Below are positions 1-11,757 of a stretch of 64,000 nucleotides of DNA, one piece after another. Below the pieces are notes generated by a model. That model did no database searches. It was not told the DNA's origin and worked only from the letters and a program-made list of their open reading frames with translations. This stretch comes from Pinus tabuliformis (taxonomy: Eukaryota; Streptophyta; Pinopsida; Pinales; Pinaceae). The position numbers and the translations under genes are program-made. Numbering within the stretch: position 1 is the first letter of the stretch; the number at the start of each line of letters is the position of its first letter. The DNA is taken from positions 1,072,789,369-1,072,853,368 of the forward strand of contig CM062820.1 in assembly GCA_031772625.1 (NCBI GenBank), in the 5' to 3' direction.

Positions 1-204
1 CAATGTTTTCTGACAACCTGGGTAAACTGAATACAGTTTAGCATGAAACTCTCTTAGGATAAGCTTCTTGATCCCACTGTTGTCTAGCACATAGATTGTG
101 TCCCTAAATATGATCAAGCCATCTATTGTGAGATGATAATCCACATCCTGATCACATGTGTCATGTTGTAACCTGCACCTAAGATCCATGTACATGTCAT
201 CCTA

Positions 205-1206
205 CTATCCTGCCTGTAAGATTAAATCATGTAGATCTATCCCATAAGAACTCATAGCTTCTATATGATTCACCTGTACTCTTCTGCTAAGAGCATCTGC
301 AACTATGCTTTCCTTTCCCTTAATGTACCTGATCTCGAAATCAAACTCACTGATCATGGACAACCATCTATCTTGACTTACACTTTGATTCGGTTGGTCA
401 AAAAAGTATCTCAATCCACTATGATCACTCATTAGTACAAATATCCTACCAAGAAGATAGTGCCTCCACATCTTCGAAGCATGGATGATTTCTGCCAGCT
501 CAAGATCATGTGTAACATAATTTTTGTTGCTATCATTCAATTTCCTTGATTCATAACATACCAACTAACCCTCCTACATCAAGACTCCACTAAGTCCTCT
601 CTTTTAGGCATCTTTACACACCACAAACTCTTTATCAGGATCTGCCATCTTGAGAACTTGAGAATTTGTCTACAACTACTTCAACTGCTTAAAATTGGTT
701 GCACATTCCTCTGTCCATTCAAACTTATTACCTTTTCTTTGGAATTATGTAATAAGATAAGAAATGCATGAAAATTTCTTGATGAACCTCCTATAGTAAC
801 TTGATTTCCCCATGAGTGACCTTACCTCATCCACATTACTAGGAGATGCCCATTCCATGATGCCTCTTATCTTTTTCGGATCCACTGTTATGCCTTCCTT
901 GGAAACAACATGCCCCAAGTAATGTATCTTTGTCAAAAACAAAATGCATTTTCTAAGCTTGTCATACAAGTGATGTTCTCTTAGAAATATCAACTATGAT
1001 ACTAAGTGCTCGACATGCTCTTCCTCATTCTTAGAATATATCAATATATCATCAATGAACACAATAACAAACTTGTCCAAATAAGGATGCAACCGTTTTC
1101 ATCAAATACATAAAATTAGTTGGAGCATTAGTTAGACCAAAAGGAATCACAACAAACTCATAATGCCTATAGCTCATCCTAAAAGCATTCTTGTAGATGT
1201 CCTATT
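205..1206 (-). pseudogene. Element O pol: RT tail and RNase H
   Basis: The minus-strand translation reads as the second half of a gypsy reverse transcriptase followed by RNase H. Near 745-990 the text has the RT-to-RNase H connection (YLGHVVSKEGI, followed by a VRSLMG...YYRRFI stretch). At 205-564 it has the late RNase H part (YVTHDLELAEI, MSDHSGLRYFF, and the terminal VADALSRR). These are standard gypsy landmarks. The block is broken and belongs to O; its RT front half continues beyond nested element A at 3957. RNase H normally removes genomic RNA during reverse transcription in the particle. No function is expected here. Confidence 0.88.
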
Positions 1207-1211
1207 CTTTG

Positions 1212-1535
1212 TGTTATGAAACCAACTCAAGAAAAGATAGATCAACGCCTTAGAATTCAGCCTCTTCGAGGGGGCAACCTCCTTTACATGACATAAATGA
1301 ACAATTCTTCGATGATACAAATGAAAAGACCTCCTTTCTAAATATAGGAGTCTAAGGGGTCATAACATAATCAGAGCCTACATAACAATGATAATGTAAG
1401 GCCACAATAATAACAATAGTGGTCTTCTATGGGGCACAATAGTAACAATATGGGCACTACATGGGTAGATCAATATAATAAGTGGGTTTTACTAATAACA
1501 ATAAGGGGTTACACTAGTAGTATAGGGGCCTAACA
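1212..1535 (-). repeat. Element A 3' LTR
   Basis: 324 bp, TGTTATGAAA...GGGGCCTAACA in plus orientation. It is about 96% identical to the copy at 3628-3951. In minus orientation this is the 3' LTR. The CTTTG before it is one half of the target-site duplication. Confidence 0.93.
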
Positions 1536-1843
1536 TGCCTCTCTCCTTCAAAAAGCATTATCCTCAAGGCTTGAGTACTTCTTGATGCTTCTGTATAAAA
1601 TTCTTGTCCTCCCATGTGGAATATTCAGCGGTAAGTTCTTCCACTTGATGAGATACTCTGAAATTGATCAATTTCGTAGCTGTCAAGTTCTTGTTTCTGT
1701 GACTGCTCCAGGTTCCCATATGATTTTTCCTTCCTCTTCAATTTCAGGCAATATTGTTTGAATTGGGATATTTTGAAACTTTTGAATAAGTGGCCATACT
1801 TCTTTGTCCTTCTTCCATTCATCTCTTGCTTCATTTATCCAAT

Positions 1844-3040
1844 CTAGTTGGCTAATAGAAATAGCACAAAGCAATGCTTCCACATCCTTATCCTTGAAGA
1901 GTCTTCCCATTCGGTATGGTCGCCATTTTTAAGTGCATGTAGTATTGTCAACATTTCCTTCTCATAAATAGCTTGCTTGATATGTAGTAGTAAAAATACC
2001 CAATCACCTACATCAAAACATTTTTCACTACGATGTTGATCTACCCTTTGTTTCATTTGATTTTGCATGGAAGTGGCCTTATCCTTTAAAAGTTGGAGAA
2101 CTTGTTGTTGATGCTCGATGTGATCTTTCACTTCTTGAACCTTTTTCTTCTTGGTATGTCCTTCTATCTCTAGAGTTTGAGGAGTGGTAATTTCTTCCAA
2201 TCCTTTACAAGGTATGGTTAGATTCATTTCTTGATGTGCGATGTGATCTTTCACTTCTTGAACATTTTTCTTCTTGATATGTCCTTCTATCTTGATAGTT
2301 TGAGGAGTAGTAATTCCGACAAATGAATTAGAAGATATGGTTGGATTCATTTCTTCTTTCTTGATGTGATCTTTCACTTCTTGCACCTTTTTCTTCTTGA
2401 TATGTCCTTCTATGTTGAGAGTTTGAGGAGTGGTCATTCTTGCCAATAGTTTACAAGATATGGTTTGATTCATTTCTTCTTTCTCTGGGGTTGGGTCCTG
2501 GCATATATCCTCTTCTTTTGATGTTTCTTGATCATTTTCTTCCTCCTCTTCATACTCTATGTAAAATAATTTCTTCTTAGCACACTTATGACCTTTAGTG
2601 CATTTGCTATCACAATTGTAACAAAGCCCTTTTTCTCTTTTTTCTTCCAATTGTTGTGGTGTAACCCTTGTAGGTTGTGGAAGGCTAGGAGAAACAACAC
2701 TTCCCTCTTTATAGTTGTGAGGGGTAGACTTCCTTGTTGCCATAATTTTACTTTCCAATATGTCACAAAGCCCTTTTACTCTTTCCAATTGTTGTGGTGT
2801 TGCTCTAAAGAAGGTGTTGCTCTTTGTATCCTCATAATGTGTTATCATTTCCTCCGTGAGAATTGACCACGTAACAAGTTGTTTACAAGAACAAAGCCCT
2901 TTATACCATAAAAATTGATCTGGTTCTAAATATGAAGATGAAATACATACCTTTTGTAACAATGGTACACCATGTAGATCAAAATATTGCTCCATCTGAA
3001 GTATCCAATTTACCGGATCCTTGCCATCAAACTTCCTCAT
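1844..3040 (-). pseudogene. Element A gag-like region
   Basis: A 398-residue open stretch starts with gag text (RKFDGKDPVNWILQMEQYFDL) shared with element B near 8243. It contains a zinc-knuckle-like motif CYNCDSKCTKGHKC, followed by a long acidic run and three similar units (see repeat). Its C-terminal end resembles other parts of the family: post-integrase linker text (QNQMKQRVDQHRSEKCF) and an RNase H fragment (YEKEMLTILHALK). The protein is therefore a mosaic, not a normal gag. Gag would bind RNA and form particles; whether this product was ever made is unknown. Confidence 0.7.
2121..2490 (-). repeat. Three head-to-tail 123-bp units in element A
   Basis: Units begin at 2121, 2244 and 2367, each starting TGATCTTTCACTTCTTG in plus orientation. 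In the minus-strand frame each encodes a variant of TTPQTLxIEGHIKKKKVQEV followed by KDHI. The first half resembles B's text just before its protease (TTPQTLKVEEHIKKKKV, near 8985-9030). The second half resembles B's post-integrase linker (near 17534). The period stays divisible by three, so the frame is kept. Confidence 0.85.
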
Positions 3041-3627
3041 CTTGCTTTTTCTTGATTTTAGGACCTTGATCTTGAAACGACTGTAACTCTGTACTTTCAG
3101 ATATTTAAGTTCTAAAATTGCTACCTATAGTAGCCCTTGGTGTCATCTTTCCAATGCCACCAGTGTCATCCAAATTTGATTCTCCAAGAAAGAGTTATGC
3201 ACAATCTCCCAAGATGAACTGATTATAGACATTTCCAGCAGAGTGAAATTGTATGAAGTTCCATGTGTCAATTTCTCAACCTTTGGCTTTGAAAAGGATA
3301 TACAAGAAACTAAAATCTATCCTCTTTCTATACCTTCTTACGAAATTTCAATCCGATCCCCTGATAGAAAGTTATGACGATGTTCCCCAGGTCACCTGTT
3401 TGGAATGTAATTCAGGAGTCTGCAAAAGGACCAAATTTATTAGATCATATCTTCGCAAATATTGCGCGAAAAGCTCTGAAATTTGGACCCAAGGTTTAGC
3501 ACGATTTCTTCTCAAATGGGTTTTTTTTGCGACTTATGAAACGTCACAGAAAAAAAGGTATAGTGAAAATTACACGATGACCTGTTTGGAGCAGCGAAAC
3601 CCTAGAATCCAAAGCTCTAATACCAAA

Positions 3628-3951
3628 TGTTATGAAACCAGCTCAAGAAAAGATAAAACAACGCCTTAGAATTCGGCCTCTTCAAGGGGGAAAGCTCCTT
3701 TGCATTACATAAATGAACAATTCTTCGATGATACAAATGAAAATACCTCCTTTCTATATATAGGAGTCTAAGGGGTCATAACATAATCAGAGCCTACATA
3801 ACAATGATAATGTAAGGCCACAATAATAACAATAGTGGGCTTCTATGGGGCACAATAGTAACAATATGGGCACTACATGGGTAGATCAATATAATAAGTG
3901 GGTTTTACTAATAATAATAAGGGGTTACACTAGTAGTATAGGGGCCTAACA
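3628..3951 (-). repeat. Element A 5' LTR
   Basis: 324-bp partner of the LTR at 1212-1535. Immediately inside it (minus strand) is TTTGGTATTAGAGC, a variant of the initiator-Met tRNA primer-binding site, so this is the 5' LTR. A TATATATAGGAG stretch near 3755 may be part of its promoter. Confidence 0.93.
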
Positions 3952-3956
3952 CTTTG

Positions 3957-4860
3957 ATACATACCTGATGATCTTTTGATCTCATATCAATCTTTGAGAA
4001 CACTATCGCTCCCTTCAACTGATCAAAAACTCATTAACCCTCAGAAGCGGATACCAGTTCTTGATGGTTACCTTATTCAACTGTCTGTAGTCAATGCATA
4101 ACCTGAGAGTACCATTCCTCTTCTTTAAGAAAAACACTAGGGCACCCCAAGGTGATGCACTTGGCTCTATGTGTGCTCATGCTGTATGGTGGATTTGATG
4201 TTGGTGCTACCCTTGGTACCAACGTAATGGAAAAGTCCACTTCTTTATGAGACAAAAACTCTAAAATATCTGTAGGAAATATGTCTTGAAACTACTGTAA
4301 AACCAGGTACCTTTTCAATACCTATGCATCCTCAACATCCTTACCTTTATCACTGGAAATATTTACTGCAAACACTACAAATCCTTTTCTATGACTATGC
4401 TTTTCTTGCATAGTTGTCACCATTCTAAATGATGTTGCCTTCTTCTTACCCTGCAAGATTCTCTGTTCTCAATTGTCATCCAAGCATTAAATGGCCTTAT
4501 CATAACAATCCACCTTGGGTCTTATGAAGATACAACCAATCCATACCCAAAAGCATACTATATGATCCCAATGGAAGCACATTCAAATGTGTTGATATAG
4601 ACATACCATTCAACTCAAATGCACAATCTCTTACCCAATGATGTATTATTTTCTTTGTACCTATATCCAACTACACTAACGAAGATTATGCATGCACTTC
4701 TTTATTCAAACCACACATATCCACTAGCTCAGGATTAACATAAATATAATTAGATCCAGGGTTAATCAAAATAGAAACAACTTGATCACAAATCTTATCG
4801 TCCATCTCGATAATAGATGCCTGGTGATCTGCCTACTTGTTATCCAATGTTGCATAGATC
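3957..4860 (-). pseudogene. Element O pol: protease and RT front
   Basis: Right of nested element A the gypsy text of O resumes. The minus strand at about 3960-4180 encodes the RT front motif region (WGAPVLFLKKKDGTLRLC-like, then DYRQLN-like). About 4500-4800 reads as a retropepsin-like protease region ending in a GMDWL-like segment. The block is degraded and no single open frame spans it. It connects to the gag block to its right, which gives the usual gypsy gag-protease-RT order on the minus strand. Confidence 0.75.
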
Positions 4861-6128
4861 AGTGGAATGCTTTGCCCAACATCGCCAATTGTATGTGCTT
4901 CCTATACACTGCAAATATTAGGCCTATCACCTTGATAATGTGGTAAATCTCTCTTGAGATTCTCCTTGCCACATATCCAACATTATAATTGTCCCTTACC
5001 ATCAACTTTATTCTGCCACCCTCTAGGTTGAGGTCTATTAAACTTCTTGTGAGGTGCAACATTTTCTTTCTCACATGCATCCTGGGGTGTTGTTCTTTTC
5101 GGCTTCCATTTACCTTTAGCCTTGTCTTTCCCTTTCCAACCTTTCTGAGATTTTTCCTTACACTTTTATTGCTCATAAGAGTGCTTCAACTTCCCAATGA
5201 CTTCTTCAAGTGACCAAGGCTCATCATACTCAATCTAATCTTTAAATGCTAATGGTAATCCACTGAAAAATCTTTGAAATTTGGCTTTATAGTATTTAAG
5301 ATATGGTACATACCTCAAAAAATCAGGAACTTGGCCGTATACTCCTTATCCATTATCGATCCCATCTTTAGCTCATAGAATTCATTACCTTTACTGTCAT
5401 CGAACCTCTCTGGAAAATATTTATTCTTGAAAAGTCTCGTGAATTCATGCCAACTCAACTCTTTTGTCCTGATGTCTCTAATCCATTTCACATCTTCCCA
5501 CCAGATGTATGTTTACCCTTTGAGGCTAAAGATAGCTATTCTCACCCTCATGTTCTCTGTGTATTCATGCACCTCAAAGAACTTCTTCATCCCAAGTAAC
5601 CATGCCTCTGCATCTTCTAGTTTCTTCAAGTCTTCATCAAAGGTAGGTGGCTTTGCTTTATTGAACTCATTTGGAAAATATCCCCTATCACTCCTCCTGT
5701 AAGGATGATAATGATGATGACCATGGTACCTGTCGGAATCAGAACTAGAATAGAACCTGTTTCTATCACCTCGCCTATATGGTGTATGCAAGAACCTTCC
5801 ATCTCTTATCATGTCATCCCTATTTGGCCTATGCCCATCATGAAACCTACTACTATATGCCCTGTTATTCCTATCATCCTGCCGATGAATAATCCTAAGC
5901 GGTCCATGTCTCTGTGAATATGAAAAAATATAAAGGAAAACTACATTAACCTCTGCTTATTTCTCCCATGCTTGAATGATTTGGTTATTATCTTCTTTGA
6001 AACTTCTTATTTCTGCCATCAAACTTCTCGATGTGTCTACTATATCATGAGAGTTCCCATCACCATGCTACTCATATGATCTATAGGGAGAATCTTGTGA
6101 AATATAGTCTACCATATTTCTAGTCATC
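4860..6128 (-). pseudogene. Element O gag region
   Basis: The minus-strand text contains an arginine- and histidine-rich stretch (5650-5812), followed by the plant gypsy gag signature PPTFDEDLKKLEDAEAWLLG and a KKFFEVHEYTENMRVRIA-like segment (about 5513-5640). This is the start of the capsid domain. Toward 4860-5000 the text becomes basic and includes a zinc-knuckle-like stretch near 4900-4990. Gag normally forms the particle. The block is broken in several places and lies between O's leader and its protease. Confidence 0.8.
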
Positions 6129-6575
6129 TTTGATCTTCTTCCTGATATTATACCATTTCATTTAGACAAAAATATTAACATAATGAACATACCTCAATAT
6201 ACTTAAGGGGAGGATATCTCATCTACAAGATCAACCAGATTAGCACAATACATGTATAAACATATTCATATTAGTATATAGACATCATTTCAACCATTAT
6301 CGAGTTACCATGCATGACTATACCATAACCATGATAATGCATGCATAACGATAGGTAGACACTGACATGCATAACAAATTCATAACTAACATGCACTCAT
6401 GATGACCACATCCAACAACAATTACCATCATCTTCCACAAGGTGACACAACTGCAAAAATGACCACCACCATGCATACACAACAAGCACATATACCACAA
6501 GCATAAAGGGCACATATGCAACTGACATATATGCATGAAAAACACATTCCACCCATCCAGTCCAAGGGGTGAACC

Positions 6576-6590
6576 ATGATCTAATACCAC
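6576..6590 (-). other. Element O primer-binding site
   Basis: On the minus strand TGGTATTAGATCATGG follows three bases after the LTR end TGTTACA. It resembles the initiator-Met tRNA primer site TGGTATCAGAGC used by many plant LTR elements, with some changes. It fixes the LTR edge at 6593 and the minus orientation of O. Confidence 0.65.
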
Positions 6591-6592
6591 TC

Positions 6593-6788
6593 TGTAACAC
6601 CCTCCTCCCACATTTACCCAAGTTAACCAGCCTACCAAGGTAAACATGTTACAAAGAGTTAATATGATATGATTAAACCTCCTAGATCACTTTAAGTGGA
6701 ATCGATGGACCAACACTTTAAAGACCTCCCTCGGGAGCTATAGAACATTTAGGAGCCAACCAAACACTCCAAGTGTCCAACCCCTAAG
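6593..6788 (-). repeat. Element O 5' LTR, distal part
   Basis: In plus orientation the LTR begins TGTAACACCC at 6593 and is cut at 6788 by element B. The five bases CTAAG before B recur as CTGAG after it at 24252, and the LTR continues from there to about 25971. The total LTR length would be about 1.9 kb. Its partner LTR is outside the window, so age cannot be read. Confidence 0.7.
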
Positions 6789-7117
6789 TGTTATGTCCCT
6801 ATAATACTATTGTGTCCCCCTTATTGTTAATGTTAGTGTATCCCCCTTATTGTTATTGTTGTGCCCATGTAGCCCCCATATTTTTATTGTTGTTCCCCAT
6901 AGAAGCCCATTATTGTTATTTTTGTTCCCTTACATTATTATTGTTATGTAGACTTTGATTATATTGTGACCCCTTAGGCTCCTATATATACAAAGGAGGT
7001 ATTTTAATTTGTATCATCCAAGAATTGTTCATTTATTTAATGTAAAGGAGGTTTCCCCCTTGAAGAGGATAAATTTTAAGTCGTTGATCTATCTATTTGT
7101 AAGTTGGTTGCATAACA
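6789..7117 (+). repeat. Element B 5' LTR
   Basis: 329 bp, TGTTATGTCCC...GCATAACA. It holds TATATATACAAAGG near 6986, a likely promoter element, and TTATTGTTA-type short repeats over 6815-6960. The reverse complements of element A's LTRs align along the full length. Confidence 0.9.
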
Positions 7118-7886
7118 TTTCGTTTAAGTGCTTTGGGATTCTAGGGTGTCACTCTTGCAAACAAGTCATCATGGAATTTTCGCTATAACTTCTTTTATAC
7201 GAAGGATAAGAAGATGAAAATTTTACCACAAGGAGCCTAACATCTCATGAACTTTGTGTAAAAAAATCAAATCTCGGTTTACTATATTTTCAGAGATATG
7301 ATCCAATGAACTTAGGGTTTTTGCATGCTCAATAATTTCATCTCAAATAGGTGAACTTGGTAAAATCATCATATCTTCCTCTAGGAGAATCATAATTGAA
7401 TTTCATAAAAAATAACTAAAATAGAACGGATTGTATTATATTGTGTATCATTTTAGGGTATGATGGTCGAAACAATGACACATGGTACTTCGTACAAGTT
7501 CACTGTACTAAACCAGTCCATAATCAGGTCATCGTGGAAGAGTGGACATAATGTTACCTTAAAGAATCCAAATTTGGTTAGAATTGTGGCAATGGAAAGA
7601 AGACTCAAAGGGATACTAGAGGACCGAATTTAAGACTTTGGAGATCCTAATTTATAGAGATACAACAAGTTGAATATCGATCTCCTACAAAGGAAGAAAA
7701 ATGTGTGCATTTTTTTTAAATTGCATAAGTTTTCTTTGAAAAATTAGTTTGAAGTTATTTGAGGGGCATAGTGAAACATAAATATAATTGTTTGATTCCA
7801 AAATTAATCGAAGAAAGAAAATGGAAACACCTAGTAAGCAACAAAAAATTCTACTATGATGCATGAAGTAGAGGAAGAAATGCAAC
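7118..7886 (+). other. Element B leader
   Basis: This is the stretch between the 5' LTR and gag-like text. The first 40 bases resemble the diverged primer-site region of element A (GGGATTCTAGGG is shared). I see no coding signal, promoter or other structure beyond that. Confidence 0.6.
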
Positions 7887-8920
7887 ATGATATATCAAAA
7901 GTACGAGACCAAGTGCAACAAAATTTCGCACGAGCAAAGAGTAGTGAAAAATGAAATGGAAGCTAATATGGATGGTTTGAATAATGGTTTAAAAGTAGGC
8001 ATTGAACATTTGAAATATGGCATAGAAGAAAAAATGAAAGGAAACATGCAAGATTTGAAGAATGGTTTAAAAGCAGACGTGGAAGGTTTGAAGGAAGGTT
8101 TGACAAAGTTACTACAAGAAATGCTTCCTAATGGTGAAAAGGTATTAGATGAAACTCATGACGAGAACAAAAGGAATGTTAATCATGATTTCATAGACTT
8201 TAAATTTCGATTGAAGACCCACCATATTCCAAATATCAATATGAGGAAGTTTGATGGCAAGGATATGGTAACATGGGTACTATAGATGGAGCAATATTTT
8301 GATCTCCATAATGTACAACACATACAAAAGGTATGCATTTCATCTTTATATTTAAAATACAATAAGTTTGTGTTCTTGTGAACCACTTTTCACTTGGTCA
8401 ATTTTCATAGAGGAAATGATAGCACATTGTGAGGATACAAGGAGAAACACCTTCTTTAGCCAATTGACAAATCTCAAACAAAAGGGTTCAATGCAAAAGC
8501 ACATTAAGGACTTCCAAAAAATTCAATATCAGGGTAAATGATATTTTAGAGGAGCATAGGATTGATGTCTTCATAGGGACTTTAAATGATAACATCAAAC
8601 ATGAGGTTCACCTTTGGGAACCTGATTCATTGGAGAAGGCATTCAGGGTGGAAGAAAAAGTTGAAAGAAAAATTATGGCAACAAGGAAGTTTTCCACTCA
8701 CAACTATAAAGAAGGAAGTGTTTTTGCTCCTAGCATTTCACAACCTACAAGGTTGACACCACAAAAATTGGAGGAACAAAGAGAAAAAGGGATTTTTTAC
8801 AGTTGTGATAGAAAATACACTAAAGTTCATAAGTGTGCTGAGAAGAAATTATTTTACATAGATTGTGAAGAGGAGGAAGAAAAGGATCAAGAATCATTAA
8901 AAGAAGAGAATATACACTAG
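7887..8920 (+). pseudogene. Element B gag region
   Basis: The early part has short repeated units of the type DGLNNGLKxGIEHLKxGIEEK (about 7965-8100), likely a coiled coil. Then comes RKFDGKDMVTWVL (8243), the family gag signature shared with element A. At 8630-8920 the text carries a zinc-knuckle-like segment and an acidic tail (CEEEEEKDQE). This is a family-typical gag with an N-terminal coiled coil. It is broken. Confidence 0.75.
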
Positions 8921-8944
8921 GAACCAACACCAGAGAAAGAAAAA

Positions 8945-9427
8945 ATGAATCCACCCATATATTATATTGCATTGGTAGGAATTACCACTCCTCAAACTCT
9001 CAAGGTAGAAGAACATATCAAGAAGAAAAAGGTAATAGTGTTGATTGATTCGAGTAGTACCCATAATTTTATTCATTGTAAGACAACCAAGGAATTGAAT
9101 TTCTTCCTATTTCTAGCACCAAAGTTCCAAGCAATGGTTTCAAATGGAGGAACTATAAATTTCTTTGGAAAGTGTCATAATATCAAGCTATCCATGGGGG
9201 AATATGTATTGAATAGTCCAATTCTTTCCATTCCAATGGGCGGCATTGATGTTGTAAAAGGAGTCCAATGGTTACAATCTTTGGGGAAGATAGCTTTAAA
9301 TTTTAAAGAAATTTTCTTGAAATTTTTTGGGGAAGGAAAGGAATTTGAATTAAGAGGTATCGAATGGAAACTAGGAAATATAATCAACTCTAATTGCATG
9401 ACAAAGCTTCTAAATAAAGAACAATGA
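8945..9427 (+). pseudogene. Element B protease region
   Basis: A plus-strand open stretch contains VLIDSSSTHNFIHCK near 9038-9085, matching the active-site region of plant gypsy retropepsins (usually D-S-G-S-THNFI). It then has LGxxxVVKGVQWLQSLGKIALNFK-like text near 9245-9300, the usual region before RT. The role would be to cut the gag-pol precursor. It follows the gag block directly. Confidence 0.75.
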
Positions 9428-9466
9428 GGTGTAATTGCACAATTATGCTAACTAGATGTTAAAACA

Positions 9467-10735
9467 TTGAAATCATCTATTTCTCTAGTTCTCCAAAAAG
9501 TCTTGGATAATCATTCCAATGTATTCGAGACTCCCAAAGGCCTCCCACCTATTCATGATCATGATCATCCTATTCATTTTATTTCGGGAAGTGTTCCTCC
9601 AAACATTAGGCCTTACAAATATCCCTATGCCCAAAAGAGTGAAATTGAACGTATGGTTGCATAAATGCTAGAGGCTAGTATAATTCAACCTAGTCAAAGT
9701 TCTTTCTCTGCTCCAGTAGTATTGTTGCACAAGAAGGATGGATTATGGCGCATGTGTCCAAATTATAGGGATCTCAACAAGCTCACTATTAAAGATAAAT
9801 TTCCCATTCTTGTTATTGATGAATTTTTGGATGAATTACATGGAGAAATTTACTTCACCAAGCTGGATCTTTGCTCATGATATCATAAAATTAGAATGAA
9901 GAATGAAGACATTCTGAAAAAAACATTCATAACTCATGAGGGTTATTATGAATTTTTGGTCATGCCTTTTGGCCTTACTAATGCACTTTCAACATTTCAA
10001 GGTTTGATGAATTCCATTTTCAAACTGTTCCTTAAAAAATTTGTGGTAGTATTTTTTGATGATATACTAATCTATATCAAGTCTTGGAAGGATCATGTTT
10101 AGCATGTTGACTGGGTACTCAAATTTTTGGAGGTGAAACAATTATATGCGAAAAATTCCAAATGTTTCTTTGGATTACATGAGGTGGAATATTTGGGTCA
10201 TATTTTTTCTCATGAGGGTGTTACGGTAGACCCTAACAAAATTAAAGCCATTAATAAATGGAAAATCCCCACAACCATAAAGCATCTTCGAGGATTTATT
10301 AGGTTGACAAGGTATTATGGAAACTTTAATACAAATTGTGGGAGAATAGCATCACCTGTAACATCATTATTGAAAAAAGATGCATTTTCTTGGACTCCAA
10401 AAGTAACTAAGGCCTTTGAACATATTAAAAAGGAAATGTGCCAAGCATCGGTCTTAGCTATGCCAGACTTCACAAAAACCTTTATTGTGGAATGTGATAC
10501 CTCAGGAAATGGAATTGGTGTCGTTTTAATGCAAGAAGGAAGACCCATTTCTTTTGAAAGTCATCCAATCAAAGGAAATTATTTACACAAACCTATTTAT
10601 GAGAAGGAAATGTTGGCAATACTACATGCACTAAAGCAATGTCAACCTTACCTAATGGGAAGAAACTTCAAGGTAAAAATAGATCATGACAGTCTTAAAT
10701 ACTTTTTGGAACAAATATTATCTTCAGAAGAGTAG
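9467..10735 (+). pseudogene. Element B reverse transcriptase and RNase H
   Basis: The text gives RT landmarks in order: [15 protein letters not shown] (about 9765-9810), [10 protein letters not shown]-like (about 9955-9990), and the catalytic-loop region [11 protein letters not shown] (about 10045-10075). The RT-RNase H connection LGHIFSHEGVTVDPNKIKAI is at about 10195-10250, and RNase H text (YEKEMLAILHALKQ and KIDHDSLKYFLEQ) at 10590-10700. It is broken at a few points and non-functional in its present form. Confidence 0.85.
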
Positions 10736-10837
10736 CAAAAATGGATCACAAATATGTTGGGTTATGCCTTTTAAATCATCTACAAAAAAGGGAAGAAAAA
10801 TGTTGTTGTAGATGCACTCTCAAGAAAGGATGAAGAT

Positions 10838-11757
10838 TTGGAAGAATTTCTTTGTGCCATTTATATTATCCAACCTGAGTGGATAATAAAAGCAAGCGAT
10901 GAATGGAAGAATGATGAAGGGGTGTGGACACTCATTCAAAAGTTGCAGCAGAATCTTGGTACATGTGATACATTTAGCTGGAAAAATGATTCATTATGGT
11001 ACACATATCTCTTATATCTTTTTAAGAATTCCCAACTAGAACGAAATATTCTTTTGGGATTGTACACCTATTCCTTAAGAGGGAAATCAAGAGTTTTAAA
11101 AAATTACCACAGGGTCAAGAAGGAATTTTTATGTTATTGCCTTAAATATGATATTCAGAAGTTTGTGGAAGAACGTTTGGTTTACCAACAAAATAAAGTT
11201 GAGACAATTAATACCCCAAGTCTATTACAACCTTTATCCATTCCAAGTCAATGTTGGGAGGAGGTCTCGATGGATTTTATTACAGGTTTACCCAAGTCTG
11301 AAGGAAATATTTTCGTCATATTGGTAGTTGATAGACTTACCAAGTATGTACACTTTCATGCATTATCTCATCCTTTTAAAGATAGTACAGTTGCTACTAC
11401 ATTTATGGAAACAATTCAAAAGCTTCATGGAAACCCAAAGATTATTGTAAATGACAAAGATCCCATTTTCACTAGAAATTTTTGGACGAAATTATTTTCT
11501 TATCTTGGTACTCAATTAGCTCATAGCTCATCTTATCATCCTCAAGCTGATGGGAAAATTGGGATAATGAATAAATTTTTGGAAGGATATCTTTGTTGCT
11601 TGTATCTGATAAAAAACACAATGTTTCAAGTGGTTACCTCTATCTGAATGGCGATATAACACTTCATTTCATATTGCAACAAAAATTACCCCATTTATGG
11701 CACTTTATGGATATCATCCACCATCCATCATGTTATCACTCAGGTTTTCCCAAAAGT
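10838..11757 (+). pseudogene. Element B integrase
   Basis: The core domain text is clear: SMDFITGLPKSEGNIFVILVVDRLTKYVHF (about 11265-11350; the quoted run is split here as SMDFITGLPKSEGNIFVIL then VVDRLTKYVHF) and HSSSYHPQADGKIGIMNKFLE (about 11523-11585; the core is YHPQADG). Upstream text resembles the zinc-binding N-terminus. Integrase joins element DNA to host DNA. At 11757 the block is interrupted by segment D; related text resumes at 17534. Confidence 0.8.

Larger units (their letters stand above)
1212..3951 (-). mobile_element. Element A: short gypsy copy nested in O
   Basis: This insertion is precisely bounded: 324-bp LTRs at both ends, TG...CA termini, and a CTTTG target-site duplication at 1207-1211 and 3952-3956. 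The LTRs differ at about 13 positions by hand count, near 4%, so the insertion is fairly recent relative to the others. The LTR matches that of element B, so A and B are one family. A holds a leader, a gag-like region and scraps that resemble the post-integrase and RNase H text of the family, in only about 2.1 kb between the LTRs. It is a shortened, non-autonomous-looking copy on the minus strand and looks broken. Confidence 0.93.
1..6788 (-). mobile_element. Element O: Ty3/gypsy LTR retrotransposon, left part
   Basis: This is a fossil gypsy copy read on the minus strand. Going leftward it shows the end of its 5' LTR (6593-6788), a primer-binding site, gag (about 4860-6128), protease (about 4500-4800), reverse transcriptase (3957-4300 and 745-1206) and RNase H (205-750). 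Integrase and the 3' LTR would lie left of the window. The order protease-RT-RNase H and motifs such as CIDYRQLNK-like text near 4100 identify Ty3/gypsy. It is interrupted by element A in pol and by element B in its LTR, so O is older than both. The LTR resumes at 24252. The body is clearly broken, with many breaks. Finer lineage is uncertain; a chromovirus (Del/Tekay-like) is my guess from the gag text. Confidence 0.9.

Noticed and set aside
6318-6647. Cys/Trp/Val-rich minus-strand ORFs in the leader of O
   Set aside because: Overlapping frames with odd composition (CAT/TGG-rich repeats) between the primer site and gag; no domain, so chance ORFs in a leader.
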